Below, in pieces: positions 1 through 7,740 of a stretch of DNA of 64,000 nucleotides (positions are counted from its first letter, which is position 1; the number at the start of each line of letters is the position of its first letter). A model generated the notes under the pieces. The model searched no databases and was not told where the DNA came from. It worked only from the letters and a program-made list of their open reading frames with translations. The stretch is from the NCBI RefSeq assembly GCF_001500025.1, contig NZ_LQIW01000051.1:1-64000 (forward strand), in the 5' to 3' direction. The position numbers and the translations under genes are program-made. Source of the DNA: Mycobacterium sp. IS-1590 (GTDB lineage Bacteria > Actinomycetota > Actinomycetes > Mycobacteriales > Mycobacteriaceae).

Positions 1-468
1 AGCGAGGTGATCCGCCAGGGCGCCGAGGCCCATCACTATCTGGCGATCTTCGCCGACCACACCGACGAGATCCTGTATTTGGGGCGGGCCAAACGCTTGG
101 CGTCCAAAGCCCAACGGCTGGCACTGTTTGCTCGCGATCACGGCTGCACCCGACCCGGCTGCACCGCCTCGGCTTACCAGTGCCAGGTGCATCACGGGGA
201 CAACGATTGGGCCGCTGGCGGTCAGACCAACATCGATGAGCTGACCCTGGCGTGTAGCCCCGACAATCGGCGGGTCAAACCCGGCGGCTGGCGCACCTAC
301 ATACGCAAAGACGGGCGCACCGCATGGCTTCCCCCGCCGCAGCTCGACACCGGCCAAGCCCGCGTCAACAACTACCACCACCCCAACCGCTACCTCATCC
401 CCGACGAGGGAGACGACGAGGACGGCGCAGAGTGTCCCGACGACGGCGGTGATGATCGCGACGGCTAA
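1..468 (+). CDS. DUF222/13E12-type HNH endonuclease, 3' part
   Basis: The reading frame is open at the left edge, so this is the C-terminal 155 residues of a longer protein. It holds the HNH zinc-finger nuclease core: a CTRPGC cysteine pair, then HHGDNDW and an NIDELTLAC stretch, and the tail GGWRTYIRKDGRTAWLPPP that is characteristic of mycobacterial DUF222/13E12 repeat proteins. These proteins occur in many copies in mycobacterial genomes, and their cellular role is not settled. The last 40 residues are acidic (Asp/Glu-rich) and probably disordered. The N-terminal DUF222 domain would lie left of the window; that part is inferred from the family. Confidence 0.85.
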   Translation, partial: SEVIRQGAEAHHYLAIFADHTDEILYLGRAKRLASKAQRLALFARDHGCTRPGCTASAYQCQVHHGDNDWAAGGQTNIDELTLACSPDNRRVKPGGWRTYIRKDGRTAWLPPPQLDTGQARVNNYHHPNRYLIPDEGDDEDGAECPDDGGDDRDG

Positions 469-522
469 CGCCGCGGTGTGCAGCGTGCGTTTGGTGAAGG
501 CCCCGTCGGGTAGCCCGCCACC

Positions 523-1299
523 ATGGCTGAAGGACGACCACTCGCGCTTGTGACGGGCGCTTCGAGCGGGATCGGTTTCGAGTTGGCGAAGCTGTTCGCC
601 GACGACGGCTACGACCTCATCGTGGCCGCCGACGACGACGGCATTCACGCCAGCGCCGACAAACTCGCGGCAGGCGGGACACAGGTCCGCGCGGTTCAGG
701 TCGATCTCCGCCAAGAGGACGAAGTCGATCGGCTCTACAGCAGCGCCACCGAGAACGGCCGCCGCTTGGACGCCGTCGCCCTCAACGCCGGTACGGGAGG
801 CGGCGGCCGATTCGTCGACCGCGGGCTCGAAGAGGATTTCAACATCATCGACCTCAACGTTCGGGGAACGACGCATTTGGCCAAGCTGGTGCTCGCCGAC
901 ATGGTGAGCGCCAACTCGGGCAAGCTGCTGTTCACATCGTCGATCGTGGCGATGATGCCCGGCTCGTATCAGACCGTTTACAACGCCTCAAAATCGTTTG
1001 TGCAGTCGCTCGCCGAGGCCCTGCAGGACGAACTGCGCGATACCGACGTCACCATCACCTCGCTGATGCCCGGGCCGACGGACACCAACTTCTTCAAGCG
1101 CGCGGGCATGCTCGACACCCTGGTGGGACGCATGCCGAAGGACGATGCCGGAAAGGTCGCCAAGCAGGGTTACGACGCGTTGATGGAGGGAAGGAAGAAA
1201 ATCGTTGCGTCGTCGCCGCTTTCGAAAGGGCTCGGCCTGATGAACCGGTTCCTGCCCGACTCGGTGAAGGCCGCCTCCAACAGGCTGATCTCGAGGTGA
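523..1299 (+). CDS. Short-chain dehydrogenase/reductase
   Basis: A 258-residue classical SDR. The N-terminal TGASSGIG at residues 12-19 is the NAD(P)-binding glycine motif, NAG follows near residue 90, and the catalytic YNASK (Tyr/Lys) lies near residue 154 after SS in FTSSIVAMMPG. Family knowledge predicts NAD(P)H-linked oxidation or reduction of a carbonyl or hydroxyl on an unknown substrate. The GTG start of the next gene overlaps its stop (GTGA at 1296-1299), so it is probably translated together with the FAD oxidoreductase. No strong Shine-Dalgarno is visible ahead of ATG 523. Confidence 0.9.
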   Translation: MAEGRPLALVTGASSGIGFELAKLFADDGYDLIVAADDDGIHASADKLAAGGTQVRAVQVDLRQEDEVDRLYSSATENGRRLDAVALNAGTGGGGRFVDRGLEEDFNIIDLNVRGTTHLAKLVLADMVSANSGKLLFTSSIVAMMPGSYQTVYNASKSFVQSLAEALQDELRDTDVTITSLMPGPTDTNFFKRAGMLDTLVGRMPKDDAGKVAKQGYDALMEGRKKIVASSPLSKGLGLMNRFLPDSVKAASNRLISR

Positions 1300-2891
1300 C
1301 CGTGTCAGGCTCCGCCGATGCCGTGGTGATCGGAGCCGGCCACAACGGTTTGGTCGCCGCAGCCATGCTCGCCGACGAGGGCTGGGATGTGCTGGTCCTG
1401 GAAGCGCAGGAACAACCCGGCGGCGCGGTCAAGAGCGCCGAACTGTTCCCCGGCTATGTCAGCGATCTGTACAGCGCGTTCTATCCGCTTTCGGTCACCT
1501 CACCGGCGCTCAAAGCGCTGCACCTCGAGGATCACGGCCTGCGCTGGTCGCACTCGCCGGCGGTCGTGGGTCATGCGAGTTCTGCCGATGACGATGACGC
1601 ACCGCTGATCTGGCGCGAACTCGACCGCACCGCCGAGGATCTCGAGCGCCGCACGCCCCGCGACGGAGCACGCTGGCGCGACTTGTTCGCCCAGTGGCAG
1701 CGCATCAAGGAACCGCTGCTGGAGACGTTGTTCGCGCCGTTCCCGCCGATGCGTGGAGCGGTCGGACTGTTGCGTGAGCTGGGCACCGCCGAGGCGCTTC
1801 GGCTGGCGCATCTTCTTCTACTACCGGCTGGGGTGATGGCCGAGCAGTTGTTCGAGGGCGAGGCCGCGCGACTCCTTCTGTTGGGCAACGCGATGCACGC
1901 CGATGTTCCCATCGACGCACCCGGCAGCGGCGTCATGGGCTACATGCTGATCATGATGGCCCAGGACGGCGGCTTTCCGGTTCCGGTAGGCGGGGCCGGT
2001 CAACTGACGGCGGCGCTGGTGAACCGGGCGACGTCGGCGGGCGCCCGCATCCAGTGCGGGCAGCAGGTCGATCGGATCGACGTCCGCGGCCGACGCGCGG
2101 TGTCCGTGCACACCGCCGGCGGTGAGACCGTGAAAGTGCGTCGGGCGGTGATCGCCGATACCTCGGCGCCGATGTTGTACCGCGACCTTCTCCCGGCCGA
2201 CGCCCTGCCCGAGTCGGTAGTCCAGAGCATCGACCGGTTCGTCTGGGACACACCGGTGTTGAAGATCAACTACGCGCTCGACGCCCCGATCCCGTGGCGA
2301 TCTGAGAGCCTGAGTGATGCGGGGACGGTCCACCTCGGCGCCGACCACGACGGCCTGATCCGGTGGATGGCCGACCTCAACACCGGCACCGTGCCGCTGC
2401 ATCCGTTCCTGCTGTTCGGCCAGATGACCACTTCCGATCCCACCCGATCGCCCGCCGGCACCGAAAGTGCCTGGGCGTACACGCATCTGCCCCGCGACGT
2501 CGCCGACGACGCCTCCGCCGATCAGCTCTCGGCGGCGGTGGACGTGGTGTTGGAGAAGCACGCGCCGGGGTTCAGCGACCACATCGTCGGCAAGTCGATT
2601 CAGCGGCCGTCGGACCTGGAGGCCAGCGACGCGAACCTGCATGCCGGTGCGGTGAACGGTGGAACGTCACAACTGTTCCAGCAGTTGATCTTCCGGCCGT
2701 TCCCGGGTTTCGGCGGCGCGGAGACGCCGGTCGAGAACGTCTTCCTCGGCAGCGCGGGCGCGTCACCAGGCGGGGGTGTGCACGGTGTCTGCGGCCGCAA
2801 CGCGGCGCGTGCCGCGCTGTCCAATGCCGGTCGACTGGGCTGGCCGCGCCGACAGCTCAACCGCGCGATCCTGTCGCTGATGACGCGATGA
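1296..2891 (+). CDS. FAD-dependent phytoene-desaturase-like oxidoreductase
   Basis: A 531-residue flavoprotein. The N-terminus VVIGAGHNGL (about residues 10-19) is the dinucleotide-binding motif typical of the CrtI/NAD(P)-binding Rossmann family, followed by the acidic VLEAQEQPGG strand. The C-terminal GASPGGGVHGVCG segment is the conserved FAD-binding tail of the same family. These enzymes desaturate or isomerise polyisoprenoid or lipid substrates; the substrate here cannot be told from sequence. It starts with GTG overlapping the SDR stop by 4 bases, so the pair probably acts in one pathway. RecQ starts 4 bases after its stop. Confidence 0.85.
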   Translation: MTVSGSADAVVIGAGHNGLVAAAMLADEGWDVLVLEAQEQPGGAVKSAELFPGYVSDLYSAFYPLSVTSPALKALHLEDHGLRWSHSPAVVGHASSADDDDAPLIWRELDRTAEDLERRTPRDGARWRDLFAQWQRIKEPLLETLFAPFPPMRGAVGLLRELGTAEALRLAHLLLLPAGVMAEQLFEGEAARLLLLGNAMHADVPIDAPGSGVMGYMLIMMAQDGGFPVPVGGAGQLTAALVNRATSAGARIQCGQQVDRIDVRGRRAVSVHTAGGETVKVRRAVIADTSAPMLYRDLLPADALPESVVQSIDRFVWDTPVLKINYALDAPIPWRSESLSDAGTVHLGADHDGLIRWMADLNTGTVPLHPFLLFGQMTTSDPTRSPAGTESAWAYTHLPRDVADDASADQLSAAVDVVLEKHAPGFSDHIVGKSIQRPSDLEASDANLHAGAVNGGTSQLFQQLIFRPFPGFGGAETPVENVFLGSAGASPGGGVHGVCGRNAARAALSNAGRLGWPRRQLNRAILSLMTR

Positions 2892-2895
2892 GCCG

Positions 2896-4518
2896 GTGAG
2901 CGGCTCCACACGGTTACGCGACGTCGCCAAGAAGGTTTTCGGATGGCAGACGGTGCGGCCAGAACAACTCGAGGCGATGACCGCGATCCTGGATGGTCGC
3001 GACGCGCTCGCGGTGATGCCAACGGGCTCGGGCAAGTCGGCGATCTATCAGGTGCCGGCGGTGTTACTGCCGCGGACGGTGATCGTCATATCGCCGTTGA
3101 TTGCGTTGCAGCACGACCAGATCGCCGCGCTCGAGGAGTCCGACGCTCCCGATGCGGTGGCGATCAACTCACGCCAGAGTGCAACGTCCCTCGACCGGGC
3201 GTGGGAGTCCGTCGAGCGCGGTGAAGCACGGTATGCGTTTCTGGGTCCGGAGCAGCTCATCAAGGACGACGTCATGAAACGACTGGCCGCGGTGAGGCCG
3301 TCGCTCGTCGTCGTCGACGAGGCGCACTGTGTGTCGGCGTGGGGACACGAGTTTCGTCCCACGTACCTTCGGGTCGGCGACGCGATCGAGCGGTTGGGCA
3401 GGCCGCCGGTCGTCGCGCTGACCGCGACGGCGTCGGCGGTGGTGCGCCGCGAGATCGTCGACATCCTCGGCCTGCGCGAGCCGACGGTGATCTCCGGCGG
3501 GTTCGACCGGCCGAACATCTCACTCGAAGTTCGCCACCACACCGATGACGGCCACAAACGCCAGGACGTCGTCGATCTGGTGCAGCAGCTTGCCAAGCCG
3601 GGCCTGTTGTACTGCGCGACCCGCAGGGACACCGAGTTCTATGCCGAGCAGCTCACACAGCGTGGTGTGTCGGCCGTCGGGTACCACGCGGGGCTGAACA
3701 CCAAGCAGCGCACCGAAGTTCATGATCGGTTCCGGGACGACGAGGTCGGCGTCGTCGTGGCCACTTCGGCGTTCGGCATGGGCATCGACAAACCCAACGT
3801 CCGGTTCGTGGTGCACGCATCCGTGCCGGACTCCGTCGACGCGTATTACCAGCAGGTGGGGCGCGCCGGCCGAGACGACGCTCCTGCCGAGGCGATCCTG
3901 TTCTACCGCGCAGAGGACCTCACGCTCGGGAACTTCTTCGCAACCCGCAATCCGGACGAGGAGTTGCTGCGGCGGGTTTACAGCGTTCTGGATGCCCGGA
4001 AGCCGAAGCGGCTCAAGGGCCTTCGTGAAGAACTCGGTGAGCGGGGCCGTCGGCTCACGTCGTCGATCAACCTGCTCGAGCAGGCGGGTGCGGTGGAATC
4101 GGCCAGGTCGGGCTTCACCAACACCGGCATGCCCGCCGACGACGCGGTCCGCAAGGCCGTGGAGATGGCCGAGATCGGGGAGCGGGTCGACCGGACGCGC
4201 GTCGAGATGATGCGCTCATACGCCGAGACACCGGACTGCCGAAGGCAGTTCCTGTTGGCCTACTTCGGCGACTATCTCCCCGAGCCCTGCGGCAACTGCG
4301 ACCGCTGCCGCGACCACACGGCCACCGACCGCGGTGTGCCGGCCATCGCCATGGGCACGGCCGTCGAACATCGCGAATGGGGCGCGGGCACTGTGCTCGG
4401 CGGAGACGCGGATCGGATCACCGTGCTGTTCGACCTCTACGGATACCGGACTCTGGACGTCGACGCCGTGCGCGACAACGACCTGCTGGACGTGCGGGCG
4501 GCTAGTAGCCCGGCGTGA
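2896..4518 (+). CDS. recQ: RecQ-family ATP-dependent DNA helicase
   Basis: A 540-residue superfamily 2 helicase. Walker A PTGSGKS is at about residues 42-48, the Walker B/aromatic loop DEAHCVSAWGHEFRP near 141, motif IV-VI sequences YHAGL, ATSAFGMGIDKP and QQVGRAGRD follow, and the RecQ zinc-binding region shows the CGNCDRC cysteines near residue 466. It unwinds DNA 3' to 5' in recombination and fork repair. There is no clear HRDC domain; the remaining C-terminus (about 60 residues) looks like a short beta domain. GTG start at 2896, 4 bases after the oxidoreductase stop. Its 3' end overlaps the convergent gene at 4502 by 17 bases. Confidence 0.93.
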   Translation: MSGSTRLRDVAKKVFGWQTVRPEQLEAMTAILDGRDALAVMPTGSGKSAIYQVPAVLLPRTVIVISPLIALQHDQIAALEESDAPDAVAINSRQSATSLDRAWESVERGEARYAFLGPEQLIKDDVMKRLAAVRPSLVVVDEAHCVSAWGHEFRPTYLRVGDAIERLGRPPVVALTATASAVVRREIVDILGLREPTVISGGFDRPNISLEVRHHTDDGHKRQDVVDLVQQLAKPGLLYCATRRDTEFYAEQLTQRGVSAVGYHAGLNTKQRTEVHDRFRDDEVGVVVATSAFGMGIDKPNVRFVVHASVPDSVDAYYQQVGRAGRDDAPAEAILFYRAEDLTLGNFFATRNPDEELLRRVYSVLDARKPKRLKGLREELGERGRRLTSSINLLEQAGAVESARSGFTNTGMPADDAVRKAVEMAEIGERVDRTRVEMMRSYAETPDCRRQFLLAYFGDYLPEPCGNCDRCRDHTATDRGVPAIAMGTAVEHREWGAGTVLGGDADRITVLFDLYGYRTLDVDAVRDNDLLDVRAASSPA

Positions 4519-4849
4519 CGACGTCTTCGAGTTCCTGCAACTCGGGCGACGGCCCGGGCGGTGCGTGGGGCGGCACTTGATTGCCGGTCGACCCGGTGCA
4601 TTCGGCGCCGCTGACCCCGGGCGGGCAGGCGTTGTTGACGGCCGAGGCGGTATTGGGCACCAGGTACGGCACACAATGTCCGCTGTAGAGGTCGCTGTCC
4701 TCGCCGGGTGGGCAGGCGGCGAGTTGGCCAGGCGGGCTGGGGGAGGTGGCGACGAAGGCGGCAGTCAGCGGCGCCGCCGCCACCGCGATCGCAAACGCAC
4801 CGGCGATCGTCAGCCGGCCTCCGATACGGACTTTCCTCACCGTTGACAT
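4502..4849 (-). CDS. Small secreted cysteine-containing protein (Ibp1-like)
   Basis: A 115-residue protein with a Sec signal: basic MSTVRKVRIGGR, then a hydrophobic stretch to about residue 32. The mature part contains two ACPPG-type repeats (AACPPGEDSD and NACPPGVSG), four cysteines, and a proline-rich tail ending in VTPGY. It resembles the small exported mycobacterial proteins annotated as intersectin-EH-binding Ibp1, whose function is unclear; that family name is from memory. The gene converges on recQ, and its 3' end overlaps it. No partner gene is evident. Confidence 0.7.
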   Translation of the reverse strand: MSTVRKVRIGGRLTIAGAFAIAVAAAPLTAAFVATSPSPPGQLAACPPGEDSDLYSGHCVPYLVPNTASAVNNACPPGVSGAECTGSTGNQVPPHAPPGPSPELQELEDVVTPGY

Positions 4850-4941
4850 CTTTGCGCTTTCGTCAGTGGACCCTGAACATCGACACTATCGCGCGCCAGC
4901 GCAGTTGGCGACAATGACCTGCGGGGCGTGCACACGTGACG

Positions 4942-5450
4942 TCACTGCTGGAAGCGGTAACCCATTCCCGCTTCGGTGATCAGATGCACCGGATGCGACG
5001 GTCGTCCTCGAGCTTGCGACGCAACTCCGCCAAATACACCCGCAGATAATGGGTTTCCTTCGCGTAAGCCGTGCCCCAGACCTCGTTGAGAAGTTCCTCC
5101 CGGCCGACCAGCTTGCCCCGGTTGCGGACCAGCATCTCGCGTATGCCGCACTCCGTCGGCGTCAGATGGACCTCGGAGCCGTACTTGGTCACCTTCTTCG
5201 CGGCGAGATCGACGGTGAACGACGAGGTCTCAATGACCGGCCTCGTCCTGGTCCTCGACGACGGCCTCGGCAAAGGTTGGCGAAGATCATTGGTCAGCGA
5301 GAGCCAGAACACGACCAGCCAGGCGAACCACGACGGTTCGGCGATTGCGAGGATGGTGCTCCACACCGCGCCGACTTCGACGACGAACATCACTGGGTTG
5401 TGCCACAGAGTGCGGGGATCCAATCTGCGCAGCGCCTCCGGTATCCACCT
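4942..5450 (-). pseudogene. Fused remnant of kdpB (start) and kdpE (end)
   Basis: The minus strand reads first as the N-terminal KdpB region (EALRRLDPRTLWHNPVMF, then a hydrophobic WFAWLVVFWL helix) and then, after about 55 residues, as the winged-helix DNA-binding domain of KdpE (SSFTVDLAAKKV, HLTPTE, GREELLNEVWG, THYLRVYLAELRRKLEDD). Everything normally between them (rest of kdpB, kdpC, kdpD and the KdpE receiver domain) is missing. A one-base loss near 4999-5001 shifts the last 20 residues (PSHPVHLITEAGMGYRF) out of frame. An in-frame TAG lies just upstream at 5451-5453, and small insertions disturb the kdpB side near 5270-5295. Kdp is the high-affinity K+ ATPase and its sensor system; this copy cannot function. 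Confidence 0.85.
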
Positions 5451-5639
5451 CTACAACATCGGTGGGTCGAGCAAGCCACCCCTGACGCGCTGCGGCGTCA
5501 CCGACTTGCTCTGCTGTAGAGCGGGATTTAGCGTGGGAGTTGACGTCTTCAACGCCACCCGCCACGTCGACGACGCCCTGGACGTCGGCAGTGCGGGGGC
5601 ACATCATCTACCCGACGCGCCACGGCTCCCCATGTCGAC

Positions 5640-5918
5640 CAAACGCCAGGCGCAGCTGGTCCATACGGTGGAGGCGGTGCCGGCTCTGTCGATGAGACGG
5701 CCTCCGCTGTCGGTGGCACGTTTCAGCAGAACCGGGCCGCAATCGATGCCTGGCTGGCAAATGGCGCCAACGGTACTCTCAAGTTGGATGCGCCTTTTAG
5801 TGGTGGCACCGTGCTGGAACGTGGCGGCGAGTTGACACCGGGTAACGGCGTGAGGGTGGTTCTCAAAGGCGACGGAAAAGGTGGCTGGTACGTGCTGACG
5901 GGATATCCCACACCATGA
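5640..5918 (+). pseudogene. C-terminal remnant of an RNase A-like CDI/polymorphic toxin
   Basis: This frame has no usable start codon but reads well from about 5685: FQQNRAAIDAWLANG, then L-K-L-D, a Gly-rich stretch, RVVLKGDGKGGWYVLTGYP and the stop at 5916. The pattern (hydrophilic helix, then paired strands ending in YVLTxYP) matches the end of the bacterial RNase A-like CdiA-CT toxin domain, whose active site includes the Thr and Tyr of that last strand. The N-terminal half, which carries the catalytic His, is not recognisable. The stop overlaps the ATG of the immunity gene (ATGA at 5915-5918), the usual toxin-immunity arrangement. I infer a truncated cassette left by recombination. Confidence 0.6.
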
Positions 5919-6253
5919 ACGATGGTTCGATTTCGACTGAGTTGGACCAATTTTTCGGTGCGTACTTTCACCAGGACTGGGACCTGGAAGCTGACGACTG
6001 GCAAGGAATAGTCGACAACTTCGCTAGGGCGAACCCCACGGCCGAAGCCCAGCGGCAGATTGCCCAAGAGATCGACGACCTGCGCACGGCTCGCTCTGAA
6101 CCTGACCTGGCGCAGTTCCTAATACGTGGAATCGGCGTCTGCTACGACCCCCGTCCGAAGGTCACATTCAATGAGTGGCTCGCTCAAATCACCGCACGGC
6201 TGCGCAAGCATGCCAACGAGATTGACGGTCGTATTGCGTCGTCCGATGAATAA
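5915..6253 (+). CDS. CdiI-type immunity protein, copy 1
   Basis: A 112-residue acidic protein with GAYFHQDWDLE near residues 15-25, IDDL in the middle and FNEWLAQITARL near the C-terminus. This is the layout of the CdiI immunity family associated with RNase A-like CDI toxins (family assignment from memory of the conserved YFHQDW motif). It would bind and neutralise the toxin in the cytoplasm. Its ATG overlaps the stop of the toxin remnant by 4 bases. A related copy lies at 6720-7040, about 45% identical by eye. Whether it still has a toxin to neutralise is unknown. Confidence 0.75.
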   Translation: MNDGSISTELDQFFGAYFHQDWDLEADDWQGIVDNFARANPTAEAQRQIAQEIDDLRTARSEPDLAQFLIRGIGVCYDPRPKVTFNEWLAQITARLRKHANEIDGRIASSDE

Positions 6254-6276
6254 GTGCGGCTTCTGAAAGCGGCAGG

Positions 6277-6663
6277 GTGCCTGAGGTGTCCGACTACACA
6301 CCACTAGCGAAGAACTGGGTCGAGGTTACTAAGAGAGTCGCCTCAGGCTCGTGGGACGGCATCGTTTGCCCCAAGAACGCTGATGCCGATGTGTTGATCG
6401 ATGTCCGTGAACAGGGAAGTGACACAGACGATGCACGGTTTGAGTACTGGATCCACTGTCCGGGATGTGGTGCTGAGATCTACTTCCACAGCAGATCGTT
6501 ACAGTCCGCTGCCGCATTCAGCCGGTTGAATTTCGTGGAATCCAAGCAGCATTCGAAAGGTACAGATAGCGCCGGGCTAAGTCACGAAACTTCGGATACA
6601 AGGCGGACGGCCCCCGGCATGTTCGAGGCGTACATACGGGCTGATTCGCATGCCATGCAATGA
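6277..6663 (+). CDS. Uncharacterised zinc-ribbon-like protein in the immunity cluster
   Basis: A 128-residue protein that I cannot assign. It has a single Cys in DGIVCPKNADADVLI (about residue 33) and a pair in WIHCPGCGAEIYF (about residues 67-70), a pattern compatible with a small zinc ribbon; the last 50 residues are polar and low in order. GTG at 6277 is used; another GTG at 6286 is possible. It lies between two CdiI-like genes in the same orientation, and its stop overlaps an upstream ATG (6660) of the second immunity frame. Position suggests an immunity or toxin-accessory role, which is inference only. Confidence 0.55.
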   Translation: MPEVSDYTPLAKNWVEVTKRVASGSWDGIVCPKNADADVLIDVREQGSDTDDARFEYWIHCPGCGAEIYFHSRSLQSAAAFSRLNFVESKQHSKGTDSAGLSHETSDTRRTAPGMFEAYIRADSHAMQ

Positions 6664-6719
6664 GGCCTCGGGTGTGGTGGCGGGCTGTGACGTCACGTGC
6701 AGACAGGAATGATCAACTC

Positions 6720-7040
6720 GTGAGCTCCTTTCCGGTATCACGCCCATTGCGATACTTCCTCGGGGCGTACTTCCACGAGGACTGGGATCTGGAAGCCGCT
6801 GACTGGCAAGGGGTTGTCGACAATTACGTTCAGGACGAGCAGCCCTCTCCAGAGTTGCTTCGCGCGTTGATTCAAGAAATCAATGATCTGATTGGGGAGT
6901 GCGCCGAAACCGACGCGGAACATTTAGTGACGCGCACTTTAGGTACGAGTTATTACCCTTTACCCGAATACACGTACAAAGAGTGGCTCGGGCAGGTCGC
7001 CCAGCGGCTTCGCGAGCACTCCCTCGGAGACCGACGGTAG
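6720..7040 (+). CDS. CdiI-type immunity protein, copy 2
   Basis: A 106-residue acidic protein homologous to the copy at 5915: GAYFHEDWDLEAADWQGVVDN against GAYFHQDWDLEADDWQGIVDN, and YKEWLGQVAQRL against FNEWLAQITARL. I chose GTG 6720, with AGGA about 10 bases upstream, because it gives the same N-terminal length as copy 1. An ATG at 6660 overlapping the previous stop (ATGA) would add 20 residues and is a real alternative. No toxin frame precedes it, so it is an orphan immunity gene. It probably arose from capture or duplication in a polymorphic-toxin locus. Confidence 0.7.
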   Translation: MSSFPVSRPLRYFLGAYFHEDWDLEAADWQGVVDNYVQDEQPSPELLRALIQEINDLIGECAETDAEHLVTRTLGTSYYPLPEYTYKEWLGQVAQRLREHSLGDRR

Positions 7041-7249
7041 TGCTGCAAATCGTGCTCAGTGAGAACGACACCATGAGCGTTGGCAGGTGCGGGGAGCCTG
7101 CACAGCGGATGATCTCCCGAGTGGCTGCACTCGAAGTCGGGATGCAATCCGAGAAGGTGAAGATTTGACGATCACCACGAATGCGTCTGTACTGCGCGGG
7201 TACGAAATAGAGGTGCGAGAGGCACAGCCGACGTACTCCTTGACGATTG

Positions 7250-7325
7250 TGGGGACGGTGGGACTCGAACCCACAAATGTCGGGCGTTTTAAGCGCCCCG
7301 CCGATGCCAATTAGGCTACGTCCCC
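7250..7325 (-). tRNA. tRNA with UAA anticodon (Leu-like), short variable arm
   Basis: The minus strand folds as a complete cloverleaf of 76 nt. The acceptor stem pairs GGGGACG with CGTCCCC, and the D arm is GCC...GGC with a TAATTGG loop. The anticodon stem is GGGCG/CGCCC with loop CTTAAAA (anticodon UAA). The T arm pairs GTGGG with CCCAC around TTCGAGT. The discriminator is A and CCA is not encoded. UAA predicts leucine, but leucine tRNAs usually carry a long variable arm and this one has about 7 bases. The charging identity is therefore not certain. Confidence 0.85.
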
Positions 7326-7327
7326 TT

Positions 7328-7560
7328 CTAGGTAGCTGAGTTTAGCGTGTGCTCGGACCTCGTGATCTTGCCTCTGAAGGTCGGCGTGAGTGGGTGGCAG
7401 TTAGGGCACAACAACCTCAGGTTGTCCAGCGCGTTGTCTGGTGGTGCTGTATTCGTGTCCAGTTCCAGAGGTATCGGTTGGTCCATCCAGGTGTCGAGCC
7501 GCAGCCGGGGCACCCTTGCTCGAGGACGCCTCGTTGACCAGTCGCTGGATCGATGACCGC
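7328..7560 (-). pseudogene. Degraded HNH endonuclease
   Basis: Three minus-strand frames in succession give pieces of one HNH protein: SSIQRLVNE, then GVLEQGCPGCG, then LDTWMDQPIPLELDTN and LDNLRLLCPNCH. Restoring one base between CGG and CTC would join CPGCG to LDTW. A second shift separates RLVNE from GVLEQ. The usual His of the ELDHxNG core is replaced (ELDTNTAPPDN), so the nuclease would be inactive even without the frameshifts. The family is common in phages and mobile islands. It begins directly downstream of the 5' end of the tRNA at 7250-7325. Confidence 0.6.
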
Positions 7561-7740
7561 AAGGCTCGTGGCATCTGTCCTGGCACTATCGATGCCCTTT
7601 GGCACTGGGTGAGAGTCCCGGGGGCTCACCGACAACGCCGAGGCTTTAGGGGCGGCGTCGCCGACGGGGTCCGTTCGGAATCACCATTCACTTTGCGACT
7701 GCTACTGTGCACGCAAATTTCCGTGGCGAGGGGAGGCCCG

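Noticed and set aside
1821..2642. 273-codon minus-strand frame
   Set aside because: Lies inside the FAD oxidoreductase and is composed of Arg/His-rich shadow sequence.
5071..5835. 254-codon open frame on the plus strand across the kdp remnant
   Set aside because: It is antisense to the recognisable kdpB/kdpE homology and shows no motif; GC-rich shadow frame.
7441..7740. 100-codon N-terminal extension of the acyl-CoA synthetase
   Set aside because: It overlaps the antisense HNH remnant, lacks family similarity, and ATG 7741 has a strong ribosome site.
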